64,000 nt of DNA from Acidimicrobiia bacterium (lineage in GTDB: Bacteria; Actinomycetota; Acidimicrobiia; Acidimicrobiales; AC-14). Under the pieces are notes generated by a model. The model did not search any database. It was not told the origin of the DNA and saw only the letters and a list, made by a program, of their open reading frames with translations. How positions within the stretch are numbered: position 1 is the stretch's first letter; every line of letters begins with the position of its first letter. Below, piece by piece: positions 52,301 through 61,780 of this stretch. Made by a program: the position numbers and the translations under genes. The stretch is taken from NCBI GenBank assembly GCA_023264995.1, contig JAHFUR010000018.1, positions 1 through 64,000 on the forward strand, read 5' to 3'.

Positions 52301-52447
52301 GTCACCGGGTCGGGCGCCACCTATAACGTGGCCGTTTCGGGCGGCGCCGGATCCGGCGTAGTGAAGGTCTCGGTCCCCGGCAACGTGGTCGACGGGGGCA
52401 ACGCCCCCTCGAAGTCGGTCGACAATCAGGTCACGGTCACGCACTAG
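49319..52447 (+). CDS. Secreted protein with eight Ig-like tandem repeats
   Basis: About 1042 residues from the ATG at 49319. A signal peptide (ARLSVLSLLAAILAPLMGMHAAGA) precedes a ~190-residue N-terminal domain (FSQNFDGVAAPALPAGWTS, LRWRFGTDDGGLGGNGWSVDSIS) that looks like a carbohydrate-binding-type beta-sandwich. From about residue 241, eight ~100-residue repeats run to the C-terminus, each starting near VTxNQAxGQADPT and containing TFSKAVTGFTxxDVSFxGSTAPGTL, GPSTYNVAVSGMTGPG and NVVDGGNAASTSTDN. Repeat 4 is the most diverged. No anchor or sorting signal follows the last repeat. It may be an adhesin or wall-associated surface protein. Confidence 0.85.
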   Translation: MRNRMVGRGRVGSFLAYPAKVTSRWARLSVLSLLAAILAPLMGMHAAGAAVVFSQNFDGVAAPALPAGWTSTAAGIGTPFVTTTASPDTAPNAAFTAESTRLSDIGLVSPVFTWPQNGMLTFRHKFDTEIQHDAGALEIKIYGTDWRDFTTTPQVGGTYVAGGYTGYVADTTGPSGSGSPLRNRYAWTGNSGGYITTIAYLPAAAAGQSVQLRWRFGTDDGGLGGNGWSVDSISVTNDPAKVTLNQAVGQADPATSGPVNFTATFSRPVTGFSGSDISFAGSTAPGTLAAAVTGGPSVYNVAVSGITGYGTIKAAIPAGAVDGGNQAATSTDATVLYQPATVTINQASGQADPTTSSPINFTATFSKAVTGFTASDVSFNGSNAPGTLAAAITGGPATYNVAVSGMAGPGVVKVGIPVNSVDGGNAPSTTTDDHVNFSAASVTINQASGQADPALSGPINFTATFNRAVTGFTAADVSLAGSTAQGTLTATVTGSGAAYNVAISGMTGPGTVKASIPTNVVDGGNVASTSTDNTVTFGAVGVVVSTDSAQKDPTGFGQIFYIVRFTSPVSGFTESDLSFAGSTAPGPLVATSHGSDYNQNQQFHITVTGMSGPGVVKLSVPANVVDGGNAASTSTDNTVTFSGITVTLNQAASQADPTSASTVNFTAVFSNPVTGFTGSDVTLDGSTAPGTLKATVTGGPSTYNVAVSGMTGPGKVSPWIYWDVVDQGNAGATSTDGSVDFSGTAVTVNQASGQADPTAASPINFTATFSKAVTGFTAADVSFAGSTAPGTLTAAVTGGPTTYTVAVSGMTGSGLVKASVPANAVNGGNAASTSTDNSVSFVNATVTINQAAGQADPTAASPINFTVVFSKAVTGFTASDVALSGDAPGTLTKTVTGGPSTYNVAVAGMTGPGLIRAIVAANVVDGGNAKATFTDNAVTFVNATVTVEQRSGQADPTSGFPINFTVRFSKAVTGFTAADVSFAGSTYSTALTATVTGSGATYNVAVSGGAGSGVVKVSVPGNVVDGGNAPSKSVDNQVTVTH
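50040..52446 (+). repeat. Eight ~300-bp tandem coding repeats
   Basis: The repeats of the secreted protein gene have a period of about 300 bp in DNA, with first units at about 50040, 50340, 50640, 50940 and onward. Nucleotide similarity between adjacent copies is high in the AACCAGGC...GGCCAGGCCGA and ACCGGGTTCACC blocks. Such arrays can vary in copy number by recombination. Confidence 0.8.
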
Positions 52448-52507
52448 CGCTACGCGATCCTGGCCCGGTCCTCGGCTGGCTCCGACCCCCCGGGGTAGGG
52501 TCGCGGT

Positions 52508-55162
52508 CTGTCGCAACAGGCTCATGAACGAACCGCCCCGCCGACGCGGCTGTTCGGCCGGGACGAGGAGCTACTGGCCGTCGTGACCGCGTTGCACGGT
52601 CGCGGCTGCGTGGTCGCGGGGCGCGCCGGCGTGGGCAAGTCGCGTCTCGCGACCGATGCCGCCGGCGCGTTGGGCCGGGAGCGCACCCTCGTCCGGGTGG
52701 TCGCCACGGCCGCGGCGGGCAAGATCCCGTTCGGGGCGGTGAGCCACCTGTTGCCGGGCAGCAGCACGCCGGCGATCGGGGACTTCGTCGCTGCCCTACG
52801 AGACGGGCAGCTGGGCCGGTCGCCGATACTCCTCGTCGACGACGCCCATCTCCTCGACGACGCCTCTGCGGCCCTCCTCCTGGCGATCGCCAACACCGGC
52901 GTCGCCCCGCTGCTCCTCACCGTTCGCAGCAACGAGCCAGCGCCCGACGCGCTCGTCGTCCTCTGGAAGGACCGCCACGTCGAACGGGTCGACCTCCAAC
53001 CGCTGTCCGAACGGGAGGTCGAGCAGCTGATCGACGACCTGCTCGGCGCACCCAGCCACAGCCTTGCCTACGAGCGGATCTACCGCCTCAGCGCCGGCAA
53101 CCCGTTGTACGTCACCGAGCTGGTCGCCGACGTCCGGCGGACCGGCCGGCTCGAGCTCCGGGACGGGCGGTGGCACCTGTCCGCCGGGAGGGCTCCCTTC
53201 GAGCGGCTCAGCGACCTGCTCGCCTCTCATATCGGGTCGGTGTCCGCTGGTGGCCGGGCCGCGCTGGAGGTCCTGGCGGTAGGTGCGCCGATGCCCCTCG
53301 CCGTGTTCGACGCGCTCGCGTCGGCCGAAGACCTGGAGGAGCTGGAGCGGGCCCGGCTCGCCGTCGTGTCCGACGACGCCCGAGGCCCGTTCGTCGAGGT
53401 CGCCCACCCCCTGTACGGCGAAGTTGTGCTCGGCGGACTTCCGGTTGCCGCCGCTCGGCGCATCCGGCGGGACCTGGCGGCGGCGCTCGCTCGGCTCGGG
53501 ACAGACTCGCCCACAGAGCGGCTCGCCATCGCGCGGCTGCTGCTCGAGTCAGGCCAGCTCGACGAGGAACGGTTCCTGGAGGCGAGCTCGATCGCGCTTC
53601 GGCTCGGCGCGCCGGAGCTGGCCGGCGACCTCGCCGCCGCCCTCCCGCCGTCGCTCTCCGCGGCACTCTGCGTCTCGCTCGCCCGCGCCGGAGTAGGCCG
53701 GTTCGGCGAGGTCGAACCCCTGCTCAGCCCGTTCGAGGAGGAGGCGGCAGCCGCCAATCGAGAGGTAGCCACCGCCTACGTGGAGACGCGTGTGCGCAGC
53801 CTCCTGCGGGCCGGCGAGGCCGGCGCCGTCGAGACCCTCATCGCGCGGTGCGAACGATGGCACGACGATGCGAACTGGCGGGCGCTCATTGCGACGGTGT
53901 CCGCATGGGTGGCGATGTTCAGCGGCGCCCACCTGAAGGTGGCCGCCCTGGTTGCGGGCCCGCTCGCCGACCCTGAGGTGAGGCCGGAGCGGCGCCTCCA
54001 GCTCCTGCATGCGTCGGCCCGTTCGGCGGCGCGCCGAGGGCGGGTCGACGACTACGACGCGATCATGAGCGAGGTCGATCGCCTTACGGATCAGCTCCAC
54101 CATCGGCCCTTCGAAAGCCTCCTCGACACGATGCGCCTGGAAGCGGCGCGTGTCGCTGCCGCCCGCGACCTGCCCGGTGTGCGCCTCCGGACCGAACGCC
54201 GTATGGAGGATGCCAACCTGCGGGGCGACCCCTTCGAGCACCTGTGCCTGCTGTACGTGCTGGCTCACGTCGAACACATGCAGGGCCATCACGCCGCGGC
54301 CGCCGGCATCTTCCAGCGGGCGATCGATCGGCTGGTCGGAGCCGACGCGTTCAACCTTCTTCCGATCACGGAGGTGATGCTGTCGATCTCGCTCTCTTAT
54401 CTCGGTGAGGAGAAGTTGGCGCGCCAGGCCCTCGATCGGGCTGGGGCGGCCGTCGCCCGGTCGCCGTCCGAGGGTCAGTGGATCGCCCCGGAGGTCGATC
54501 GGGCGCGGGCCATGCTGGAGATGGCTGCGGGGCGCGAGTCGGCGGCCCGTGAGCGGCTGCTCGCTGCGGCGGCGACGGCCGGCGACGACGTGCTCATCGC
54601 TTCGGAGGCGCTCCACGTCGCCCTCCTGCTCGGGGCCGACGCCGAGGCGTGTGCCGCCGCGCTCGGACGGCTGGCGGCGGACGCGCAGGACGACGTCATC
54701 TTGGTGTGGGCGCGCCACGCCCGGGCGGTTGCCGACCGGGACTCCCGGGCCCAGCTCGCCGCCGCCGAGATGTTCGAGCAGCTCGGCCTGGACCTCGACG
54801 CCGCCCAGGCCGCGGCGTTGGCCGCCGCCGCGTTCCGGCGGGAGGGATTGTCCGACTCGGCCAAACGGGCGGGCGCGCTCGCCGCCAGCTGTGCCGATCG
54901 GTGCCCAGGGGTCCGGGTGCCGGCGCTGGCCACAAGGCCGGAGGGGCCGAAGCTCACCGCCCGTGAGCGCGAGATCGCGGGGCTGGCGGCGAGAGGCCTG
55001 TCGAACCCCGACATCGCCGATGCGCTCTTCCTGTCGGTCCGTTCGGTGGAGACCTACGTGCTGCGGGTCTATCGCAAGCTGGGCGCCCACAACCGGACCG
55101 AGCTGGCGAGGGCGCTGGGGGTGCGCGCCGACGAACGGGAGTCCACTGGCCCGCCGGCGTAG
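52508..55162 (+). CDS. Large ATP-binding LuxR-family transcriptional regulator (LAL-like)
   Basis: About 884 residues if started at CTG 52508, or 859 from GTG 52583. Homology includes RLFGRDEELLAVV, which lies upstream of the GTG and would be lost with that start. A GGGGTAGGG sequence sits 7 bases before the CTG. The NTPase core has Walker A AGRAGVGKSRLA and a Walker B-type LLVDDAHLLDD (about residue 110 from the CTG). The C-terminal LuxR helix-turn-helix (TAREREIAGLAARGLSNPDIADALFLSVRSVETYVLRVYRKLG) is intact. Such regulators respond to ATP and an unknown ligand. The target may be the adjacent surface protein or stress genes; this is not shown. Confidence 0.85.
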   Translation: MSQQAHERTAPPTRLFGRDEELLAVVTALHGRGCVVAGRAGVGKSRLATDAAGALGRERTLVRVVATAAAGKIPFGAVSHLLPGSSTPAIGDFVAALRDGQLGRSPILLVDDAHLLDDASAALLLAIANTGVAPLLLTVRSNEPAPDALVVLWKDRHVERVDLQPLSEREVEQLIDDLLGAPSHSLAYERIYRLSAGNPLYVTELVADVRRTGRLELRDGRWHLSAGRAPFERLSDLLASHIGSVSAGGRAALEVLAVGAPMPLAVFDALASAEDLEELERARLAVVSDDARGPFVEVAHPLYGEVVLGGLPVAAARRIRRDLAAALARLGTDSPTERLAIARLLLESGQLDEERFLEASSIALRLGAPELAGDLAAALPPSLSAALCVSLARAGVGRFGEVEPLLSPFEEEAAAANREVATAYVETRVRSLLRAGEAGAVETLIARCERWHDDANWRALIATVSAWVAMFSGAHLKVAALVAGPLADPEVRPERRLQLLHASARSAARRGRVDDYDAIMSEVDRLTDQLHHRPFESLLDTMRLEAARVAAARDLPGVRLRTERRMEDANLRGDPFEHLCLLYVLAHVEHMQGHHAAAAGIFQRAIDRLVGADAFNLLPITEVMLSISLSYLGEEKLARQALDRAGAAVARSPSEGQWIAPEVDRARAMLEMAAGRESAARERLLAAAATAGDDVLIASEALHVALLLGADAEACAAALGRLAADAQDDVILVWARHARAVADRDSRAQLAAAEMFEQLGLDLDAAQAAALAAAAFRREGLSDSAKRAGALAASCADRCPGVRVPALATRPEGPKLTAREREIAGLAARGLSNPDIADALFLSVRSVETYVLRVYRKLGAHNRTELARALGVRADERESTGPPA

Positions 55163-55220
55163 GTCACGGGAGGAGCCACAGCCGGGTAGTGACGGCAGTC
55201 GCCCGCGAAGCAACCGCCAA

Positions 55221-55234
55221 GGGCCGAAGGTCAC
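55221..55234 (+). promoter_or_regulatory. DosR-like palindrome upstream of usp
   Basis: GGGCCGAAGGTCAC, with AAG/CTT flanks, fits GGGNC-N4-GNCCC with one mismatch (CAC for CCC). It lies 78 bases before the universal stress gene start. The match is by eye only. Confidence 0.4.
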
Positions 55235-55311
55235 TTCTCAACCTGGCCGAACCGGACTGGTGCGCCGGCCACGAAGCGCACATGCTCACGGCTAGAAGGA
55301 AGGAGCACGAC

Positions 55312-55764
55312 ATGCGTGTAGCCAAGATCGTCGCCGGCATCGACGGTTCACCGTCGTCACGCCATGCCCTCCGGTGGGCCCTCGAGGAGGCTCGCCGCAC
55401 CGGGGCCACGGTCGAGGCCGTCCACGTGTGGCACTACCCGGCCTTGGCGTACAGCGGGATGATGACGGCGCCGATGGTCGGCCATGACGAGCTGGAAGCC
55501 GACGCCCGGTCGGTGCTCGACCATGAGGTCGACGCCGTCTTGGCCGACGCGACCGACCCGCCGGCGGTGAACCGGGTGGTGGTCGAAGGTTCGGCGGCCG
55601 AGCAGCTCGTCGAGCAGGCCAAGGACGCCGAGCTCCTCGTCGTCGGCCACCGGGGCCTGGGCGGGTTCGCCACGCTGCTCCTTGGGTCGGTGGCCCACCA
55701 GTGCTCGGCCCACGCCACCTGCCCAGTGCTCGTCGTCCGCGACACCGTCCACCGCGCCGCGTAG
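55312..55764 (+). CDS. Universal stress protein (UspA family)
   Basis: The 150-residue protein starts at the ATG behind a GAAGGAAGGAG ribosome site (7-base gap). It opens with AKIVAGIDGSPSSRHALRWALEEA and has the ATP-binding signature GHRGLGGFATLLLGSVAHQC (Gly-x2-Gly-x9-Gly-Ser). Family members bind ATP and are induced in stress or non-growing states. A DosR-like site lies upstream. It is convergent with acetate kinase, 10 bases away, so it is not in that operon. Confidence 0.92.
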   Translation: MRVAKIVAGIDGSPSSRHALRWALEEARRTGATVEAVHVWHYPALAYSGMMTAPMVGHDELEADARSVLDHEVDAVLADATDPPAVNRVVVEGSAAEQLVEQAKDAELLVVGHRGLGGFATLLLGSVAHQCSAHATCPVLVVRDTVHRAA

Positions 55765-55774
55765 AAGGGGAACG

Positions 55775-56884
55775 TCAGCCCAGCACGGCCCGCACCAGGC
55801 GGGCGATCTCAATGTCCTCCCGGGAGGCGACGACCACGGTCCGCACCGGCGACCCGCCGGCACTGATCTCACCATCACCGGTCATCGATGCGTTGCGCGT
55901 GTGGTCGAGCGCAACCCCCAGGAACCCGATGCCCTCGGCTATCTCGGCCCGGGTGGCGTGTTGGTGCTCGCCCACCCCGCCCGTGAAGACGAGGGCATCG
56001 AGTCCGCCCAACGACGCCGCCATCGCGCCGATCTCCCGGCGGAGCCGGTGTGTGTAGACCTCGATGGCCAGCGCGGCCCGGCCGTCGCCGGCGGCGGCCG
56101 CGGCCCGCACGTCGCGCAGGTCGCCGGTCGTGCCTGACAGCCCGGCCAGGCCCGACCGGTGCTCCAACCCGTCGGCCACGTCGGTGACGTCGAGGCCGCC
56201 CTGAGCCAGGAGCCACAGCACCAGCCCGGGGTCGACGCTGCCCGACCGGGTGTTCATCACCAGCCCTTCCAGTGGGGTGAAGCCCATGGTGGTGTCGACC
56301 GAGCGGCCGCCCGCCACCGCGCAGAGCGACGCGCCGGCGCCCAGGTGGCAGGTCACGAGACGGAGCTCGGCGAGCGGCCGGCCCACCAGCTCGGCGGCCC
56401 GCCGCGCGGCGTAGGCGTGCGACAGCCCGTGGAAACCGAACCGGCGTAACCCCCAGCGCCGGCGCCACTCCTCGGGCAGCGCGTAGGTGGCGGCCGCCGG
56501 CGGCAGGGTGGCGTGGAACGAGGTGTCGAAGCAAGCCACCGAAGGCAGCCCCGGGGCGGCGGCGCCGACGACTCGTATGGCGGCGACCGCTCGGGGCTGG
56601 TGCAGGGGTGCCAGTGGGGTGAGGGCATCGATCGCGGCAACCACCTCGTCGTCGAGCACCGCCGGCCCCGGGAACCGTGCGCCGCCGTGGACGACACGGT
56701 GGCCCACGGCGTCGGCCCCGGTGCGGGCGTCGTCGAGCAACGCACGTACCGAAGGGCCGGCGGTCCCGTCCCACGGGTCGACGTCGAACGCAGCCTCGAC
56801 GGTGCCGTCGGGCCCGAGCCGGCGGAGCTTGAGGGTGCTCGATCCGGCGTTGACCACGAGGACCCGGCGGCCGCCGGCGCTCAA
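55775..56884 (-). CDS. ackA: Acetate kinase
   Basis: A 369-residue member of the ASKHA superfamily: [14 protein letters not shown] near the N-terminus (N-S-x-K phosphate loop), [13 protein letters not shown] near 62, [12 protein letters not shown] near 125, [18 protein letters not shown] (about 150-167), [23 protein letters not shown] near 185-207 and FTGGVGEHQ near 320. It converts acetyl phosphate and ADP to acetate and ATP. Its start is a TTG that overlaps the phosphoketolase stop (TTGA), so translation is coupled. Pairing with phosphoketolase makes sense: that enzyme produces the acetyl phosphate used here. Confidence 0.93.
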   Translation of the reverse strand: MSAGGRRVLVVNAGSSTLKLRRLGPDGTVEAAFDVDPWDGTAGPSVRALLDDARTGADAVGHRVVHGGARFPGPAVLDDEVVAAIDALTPLAPLHQPRAVAAIRVVGAAAPGLPSVACFDTSFHATLPPAAATYALPEEWRRRWGLRRFGFHGLSHAYAARRAAELVGRPLAELRLVTCHLGAGASLCAVAGGRSVDTTMGFTPLEGLVMNTRSGSVDPGLVLWLLAQGGLDVTDVADGLEHRSGLAGLSGTTGDLRDVRAAAAAGDGRAALAIEVYTHRLRREIGAMAASLGGLDALVFTGGVGEHQHATRAEIAEGIGFLGVALDHTRNASMTGDGEISAGGSPVRTVVVASREDIEIARLVRAVLG

Positions 56885-59259
56885 CCGGGCCAGACCCAGT
56901 CGCGGACCTCCGGGAGGTCCTCCCCGTACTCACGGGTGTAGGCGTGGTGCTCGGCCCGCTTGTCGAGCATGAGCTGGTTCACCCGGGCCGCCCGCTGGCC
57001 CAGGCCGGGGACGCGGTCGATCACGTCCATCACCAAGTGGTAGCGGTCCATGTCGTTCATGACCACCATGTCGAACGGCGTGGTGGTCGTGCCCTCCTCC
57101 TTGTAGCCCCGCACGTGGAAGTTGGCGTGGTTGGTGCGCCGGTAGGTGAGCCGGTGGATGAGCATGGGGTAGCCGTGGTAGGCGAAGATCACCGGACGGT
57201 CGGCGGTGAAGATGGCGTCGAAGTCCCGGTCGGACAGGCCATGGGGGTGTTCGACCTCCGGTTGCAAGCGCATGAGGTCGACCACGTTGACCAGGCGGAC
57301 CTTGAGGTCCGGCAGGTGCTGGCGGAGCAGTGCGGCGGCGGCCAGGGTCTCCAAGGTGGGGACGTCGCCGGCGCAGGCCAGGACGACGTCGGGTTCGCCG
57401 TCGTCGTCGGTACTGGCCCAGTCCCATATCCCGAGGCCGCGGGTGCAGTGCAGCACGGCGTCGTGCATGCCCAGCCAGTTGAGGCTGGGTTGCTTGGCGG
57501 CGACGATCACGTTGACGTAGTTGCGGCTGCGTAGGCAGTGGTCGGCCACCGACAGCAGGGTGTTGGCGTCGGGCGGCAGGTAGACGCGGATCACGTCGGC
57601 CTTCTTGTTGACCACATGGTCGATGAAGCCGGGGTCCTGGTGGGAGAACCCGTTGTGGTCCTGGCGCCAGACGTGGGAGGTCAGGAGGTAGTTGAGCGAC
57701 GCCACTGGTCGGCGCCACGGGAGCTCGCCGGCCACCTTCAGCCACTTGGCATGCTGGTTGAACATGGAGTCGACGATGTGGATGAAGGCCTCGTAGCACG
57801 AGAACAGGCCGTGGCGGCCGGTGAGCAGGTAGCCCTCCAGCCAGCCCTGGCAGTTGTGCTCGGAGAGCATCTCCATGACCCGGCCATCGGCGGCCAGGTG
57901 CACGTCGACGGGCTCGATCTCCGCCGCCCACTGCTTGTCGGTCACCTCGAAGACGGCGCCGAGCCGGTTCGACTCGGTCTCGTCCGGTCCGAAGATCCGG
58001 AAGTTGCGGGCGCCGGCGTTCAGGCTGACGATGTCGCGCAGCATGGTGCCGAGGATGCGGGTCGGCTCCGAGCTGGTGGCCCCCGGCGTCTCGACCTCGA
58101 CCCCGTAGGTCCGGAAATCGGGCAGTACCAGCTCGCGCAGCAGTAGCCCGCCGTTGGCGTGGGGGTTCGCCCCCATCCGGCGCCGGCCGGTCGGGGCCAG
58201 GGCCGCCAGCTCGGCCCGGAGCCGGCCGTCGTCGTCGAACAGCTCCTCGGGCCGGTAGCTGCGCATCCACGCTTCGAGCGCGGCCCGGTGGTCGGCGTCG
58301 GTGCGCACCGCCGCCAGTGGCACCTGGTGCGAGCGCCATGTGCCCTCCACCGGGACGCCGTCGACCTGCGCCGGCCCCGTCCAGCCCTTGGGGCTGCGCA
58401 GGACGATCATCGGCCACCGGGGCCGTGCCCAGCGGCCGGCGCCCCGGCGGGCGTCGCCCTGGATGGTGGCGATGTCGTCCATGGCCGCGTCGAGCGTCGC
58501 GGCCATGGCCTGGTGCATGGCCGCCGGCTCGTGGCCCTCCACGAAGTACGGCGCGTAGCCGTAGCCCTCCATGAGCTTGGTCAGCTCGTCGGGGGAGATG
58601 CGGGCCAGGATGGTGGGGTTGGCGATCTTCCACCCGTTGAGGTGGAGGATGGGGAGCACGGCGCCGTCGTGGACCGGGTTCAGGAACTTGTTGGAGTGCC
58701 AGCTCGTGGCCAGTGCGCCGGTTTCGGCCTCGCCGTCACCGATGACGCAGGCCACGACGAGGTCGGGGTTGTCGAGGGCGGCGCCATAGGCGTGCGACAG
58801 CGAGTACCCGAGCTCACCGCCCTCGCTGATGGAACCGGGCGTCTCCGGGGCGGCATGGCTCGGGATCCCGCCGGGGAAGGAGAACTGGCGGAACAGGAGC
58901 TGCATGCCCCGGGCGTCGGTGGTGATGGCCGGGTAGGTCTCGCTGTAGCTGCCTTCCAGCCAGGTGTTGGCCACCATGCCCGGGCCGCCGTGGCCCGGCC
59001 CGCACACGTAGATCATGTCGACGTCGCGCTGGCGGATCACCCGGTTGAGGTGGGCGTAGACGAAGTTGAGGCCGGGGGTGGTGCCCCAGTGGCCGAGGAG
59101 GCGGGGCTTGACGTGCTCGGCCAGCAAGGGCTGGCGGAGCAGGGGGTTGTCGAGCAGGTAGATCTGGCCGACCGAGAGATAGTTGGCCGCCCGCCAGTAG
59201 GCATCGATGCCGGCCAGTTCGTCGGGCGCGAGCGCAGCTCCGTCGACGTCGGTGCTCAT
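56881..59259 (-). CDS. Phosphoketolase (xylulose-5-P/fructose-6-P)
   Basis: The 792-residue thiamine-diphosphate enzyme starts at ATG 59259, supported by an AGGAGG ribosome site 6 bases upstream. It has [18 protein letters not shown] (~60), [11 protein letters not shown] and the ThDP motif GDGEAETG (~170). [21 protein letters not shown] near 550 is a strong phosphoketolase signature. The enzyme splits xylulose-5-phosphate (and often fructose-6-phosphate) to acetyl phosphate plus glyceraldehyde-3-phosphate or erythrose-4-phosphate. It is upstream of ackA in the same operon. Confidence 0.94.
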   Translation of the reverse strand: MSTDVDGAALAPDELAGIDAYWRAANYLSVGQIYLLDNPLLRQPLLAEHVKPRLLGHWGTTPGLNFVYAHLNRVIRQRDVDMIYVCGPGHGGPGMVANTWLEGSYSETYPAITTDARGMQLLFRQFSFPGGIPSHAAPETPGSISEGGELGYSLSHAYGAALDNPDLVVACVIGDGEAETGALATSWHSNKFLNPVHDGAVLPILHLNGWKIANPTILARISPDELTKLMEGYGYAPYFVEGHEPAAMHQAMAATLDAAMDDIATIQGDARRGAGRWARPRWPMIVLRSPKGWTGPAQVDGVPVEGTWRSHQVPLAAVRTDADHRAALEAWMRSYRPEELFDDDGRLRAELAALAPTGRRRMGANPHANGGLLLRELVLPDFRTYGVEVETPGATSSEPTRILGTMLRDIVSLNAGARNFRIFGPDETESNRLGAVFEVTDKQWAAEIEPVDVHLAADGRVMEMLSEHNCQGWLEGYLLTGRHGLFSCYEAFIHIVDSMFNQHAKWLKVAGELPWRRPVASLNYLLTSHVWRQDHNGFSHQDPGFIDHVVNKKADVIRVYLPPDANTLLSVADHCLRSRNYVNVIVAAKQPSLNWLGMHDAVLHCTRGLGIWDWASTDDDGEPDVVLACAGDVPTLETLAAAALLRQHLPDLKVRLVNVVDLMRLQPEVEHPHGLSDRDFDAIFTADRPVIFAYHGYPMLIHRLTYRRTNHANFHVRGYKEEGTTTTPFDMVVMNDMDRYHLVMDVIDRVPGLGQRAARVNQLMLDKRAEHHAYTREYGEDLPEVRDWVWPG

Positions 59260-59295
59260 GGGCAACCTCCTGGTCGCGACGCGGACAGGCCCACG

Positions 59296-61761
59296 CTAGG
59301 CGTGGTCGCGCCGGCGTCTCGTCAGGTCGATGATCGGGACGACGAGGGCGACGGCGAGCACGGCCATCAGCCAACCCAGCGGGGGCAGGGCGGCCAGGCC
59401 CAGGATGCTGCGGCCGGGGCCAGTGGCGAAGGCCGGGACCTCGAGAGCGAGCGAGCCCCCAATGGCCACGAGCAGCAGCCGGTTGCGCCACCAACCCCGT
59501 TCGAAGGTGGCGTGGTCGGACCGGCTGACGTAGGCCAGGACCAGGTGGGTGACGATAAGGGTCAGCAGCAGTTGTGTGCGCACGGCGTCCTCGGACCACC
59601 CCCGATTGCGGCCGACGAGCCCGGCAGCCAGGACGGTAGCGGCCACGATCCCGGCCCGGCCCAGCATGGTGCGCGTGCGGGGCCAGCTCAGCAGACGGTC
59701 GTCACGGGCGCGGGGTGGGTGCAGGAGGGGGTCGCCCGGGGGTCGGTCCACGCCCAGGGCCAGGGCCGGAAGGCCGTCGGTGACGAAGTTCACCCAGAGC
59801 AACTGCACCGGCAGGAGGGGCACGGCCAGGTCGGGCAGTAGAGCGATGGCGCCGACGACGACGAGGACCTCGCTCACGTTGCCCGTGAGCAGGTAGGAGA
59901 CGACGCTGACCAGGTTGCGCCAGATGCGCCGGCCCTCGGCCACGCTCTCGACCAGCGTGGCCAGGTCGCCGTCGGTCACGACCAGTCCGGCGGCCTCCCG
60001 GGCCACGTCCGTGCCCCCCTGGCCCGCGAGGGCCACGCCGATGTCGGCCCGACGCATGGCGGGGGCGTCGTTCACGCCGTCGCCCGTCATGGCGACGACC
60101 TCGCCTGCCGCTCGGTGGGCGTCGACCAGCGCCACCTTGGTGGCCGGGTCGACCCGGGCCACCACCCGCGCCGCCCGGAGGCCCTCGGCCCGCTCCTCGG
60201 CGGGGAGGGCCGCCAGGGCCGCGCCGGTGACGGCCGGCTCGGCTTCGAGGCCCGCTTCGATGGCAACGGCGCGCGCCGTGGCCAGATGGTCACCGGTGAC
60301 CAGGACGATGTGGATGCCGGCCTGCCGGCACCGCCGGACGGTCTCAATGGCGGACGGCCGCAGGGGGTCGACAAAAGCCACCAGCCCGAGGGGGTCGAGG
60401 TCGCGTGCGTCGACGTCGGCGGTGGGGCCGCCGGCGAAGGCCAGCACCCTCAGCCCGTTGCGAGCCAGGCCCGTGACGGCGGCTTCGAGCCTGTCCCGAT
60501 CGGGGCCCGTCCGGCAGCGGGGGAGCACCGACTCGGGCGCGCCCTTCAACGACAGCGCCGGCCCGTCCGGGCCGGCGTGGACCGTGGCCATGGACCGGGT
60601 GTCGGCGTCGAAGGGCCGCTCGGCGATGCGGGCGCCGGCGGGCGCGGTGTGGCCGCCGGCGGCCGCCGCCTCCCGCAGGGCCACGTCCACCGGGTCGCCC
60701 GTCGTGCCGTCGGCATCGTTGCACCGGAGGGCGGCGGCCCAGAGGTCGTCGGCGCGCCCGGGCACCGGCTCGACCTCGGCGACGGCCAGTCGGCCCGTGG
60801 TGAGCGTGCCCGTCTTGTCGGTGCACAGCACGGTGGCCGCGCCCAGTGCCTCCATGGCCGGCAGCCGGCGCACGATCGCCCCCCGCCGGGCCATGCGCCG
60901 GGCACCGAGGGCCAGGGCGCTCGTCACCACCGTGGCCAGCCCCTCGGGGACGGCGGCGACGGCCAGGGCCACGCCGGCGAGCACGGCGTCGGTGAAGCCG
61001 CTACCGCGCGCCGACGCCACGGCGATGAGGAGCAGGCCCAGGGCGCCGGCCACGACGCCCATGCGTTTGGCCACCAGCTGCAGCTCGCGGACCAGGGGCG
61101 GCGCAGTCTCCGTACCGAGGGAGGTGGCGATGGCCCCGATCTGGGTGTGGGCGCCCGTCGAGGTCACGACGCCGAGGCCGCGGCCGCGCACGGCCAGGGT
61201 GCCCGCGAATGCCTCGCCCACCCGGTCGCCCAGCGCCGACCCAGCCCGGGCGGGCCGGTTGGCCACCTTCTCCGCAGGCATGGACTCGCCGGTGAGCAGA
61301 GCCTCGTCGACAGCCAGGGCCGCCGCTTCGACCAGCCGCATGTCGGCCGGGACCCGGTCGCCGGCCGCCAGCTCCACCAGGTCGCCCTCCACCACCTCAG
61401 CCGCCGGGACGATGATCGACCGGCCGTCGCGACGGACCCGTGCCGACGGCGCGGTCAGCTCCTCGAGGGCGCTGATGGCCGCCTGGGCCCGCCGCTCCTG
61501 GTTCACGCCGATGCCGACGTTCACCAGGACGATGGCGGCGATGGCCGAGCCCTCCGGCACCTGCCCCAGCACGGCGATGGTCACCACGGCGACGACCACC
61601 AGGACCAGGGTCAGGGGGTCGGCGAGCTGCCGGGCGACGAGCCGGGCGGCAGTGGGTACCAGTGGCGCCGGTAGCTCGTTCCGGCCGCCGGAAACCAGCC
61701 GCTTCGCCGCCTCGGCGCCGTCGAGCCCGCCGAGGTCGATGGCGGGACCGTCCGTCGTCAA
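59296..61761 (-). CDS. P-type cation-transporting ATPase (P2A/Ca2+-type)
   Basis: The 821-residue pump has the TGES motif (LLTGESMPAEK, about 175), the phosphorylation site CTDKTGTLTTG (about 315), KGAPESVL (about 410), the hinge MTGDGVNDAPAM (about 560) and C-terminal helices ending at residue ~815. Membrane helix M4 has VPEGLATV (Pro-Glu-Gly), as in calcium and sodium/potassium-type pumps, not the CPC of heavy-metal pumps. The product resembles CtpF-like ATPases. The start is a TTG, weakly placed behind GGAGG. It lies between the PPOX-family gene and phosphoketolase in one run of minus-strand genes. Confidence 0.9.
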   Translation of the reverse strand: MTTDGPAIDLGGLDGAEAAKRLVSGGRNELPAPLVPTAARLVARQLADPLTLVLVVVAVVTIAVLGQVPEGSAIAAIVLVNVGIGVNQERRAQAAISALEELTAPSARVRRDGRSIIVPAAEVVEGDLVELAAGDRVPADMRLVEAAALAVDEALLTGESMPAEKVANRPARAGSALGDRVGEAFAGTLAVRGRGLGVVTSTGAHTQIGAIATSLGTETAPPLVRELQLVAKRMGVVAGALGLLLIAVASARGSGFTDAVLAGVALAVAAVPEGLATVVTSALALGARRMARRGAIVRRLPAMEALGAATVLCTDKTGTLTTGRLAVAEVEPVPGRADDLWAAALRCNDADGTTGDPVDVALREAAAAGGHTAPAGARIAERPFDADTRSMATVHAGPDGPALSLKGAPESVLPRCRTGPDRDRLEAAVTGLARNGLRVLAFAGGPTADVDARDLDPLGLVAFVDPLRPSAIETVRRCRQAGIHIVLVTGDHLATARAVAIEAGLEAEPAVTGAALAALPAEERAEGLRAARVVARVDPATKVALVDAHRAAGEVVAMTGDGVNDAPAMRRADIGVALAGQGGTDVAREAAGLVVTDGDLATLVESVAEGRRIWRNLVSVVSYLLTGNVSEVLVVVGAIALLPDLAVPLLPVQLLWVNFVTDGLPALALGVDRPPGDPLLHPPRARDDRLLSWPRTRTMLGRAGIVAATVLAAGLVGRNRGWSEDAVRTQLLLTLIVTHLVLAYVSRSDHATFERGWWRNRLLLVAIGGSLALEVPAFATGPGRSILGLAALPPLGWLMAVLAVALVVPIIDLTRRRRDHA

Positions 61762-61780
61762 ACCTCCGCGGCGGCTGCGT

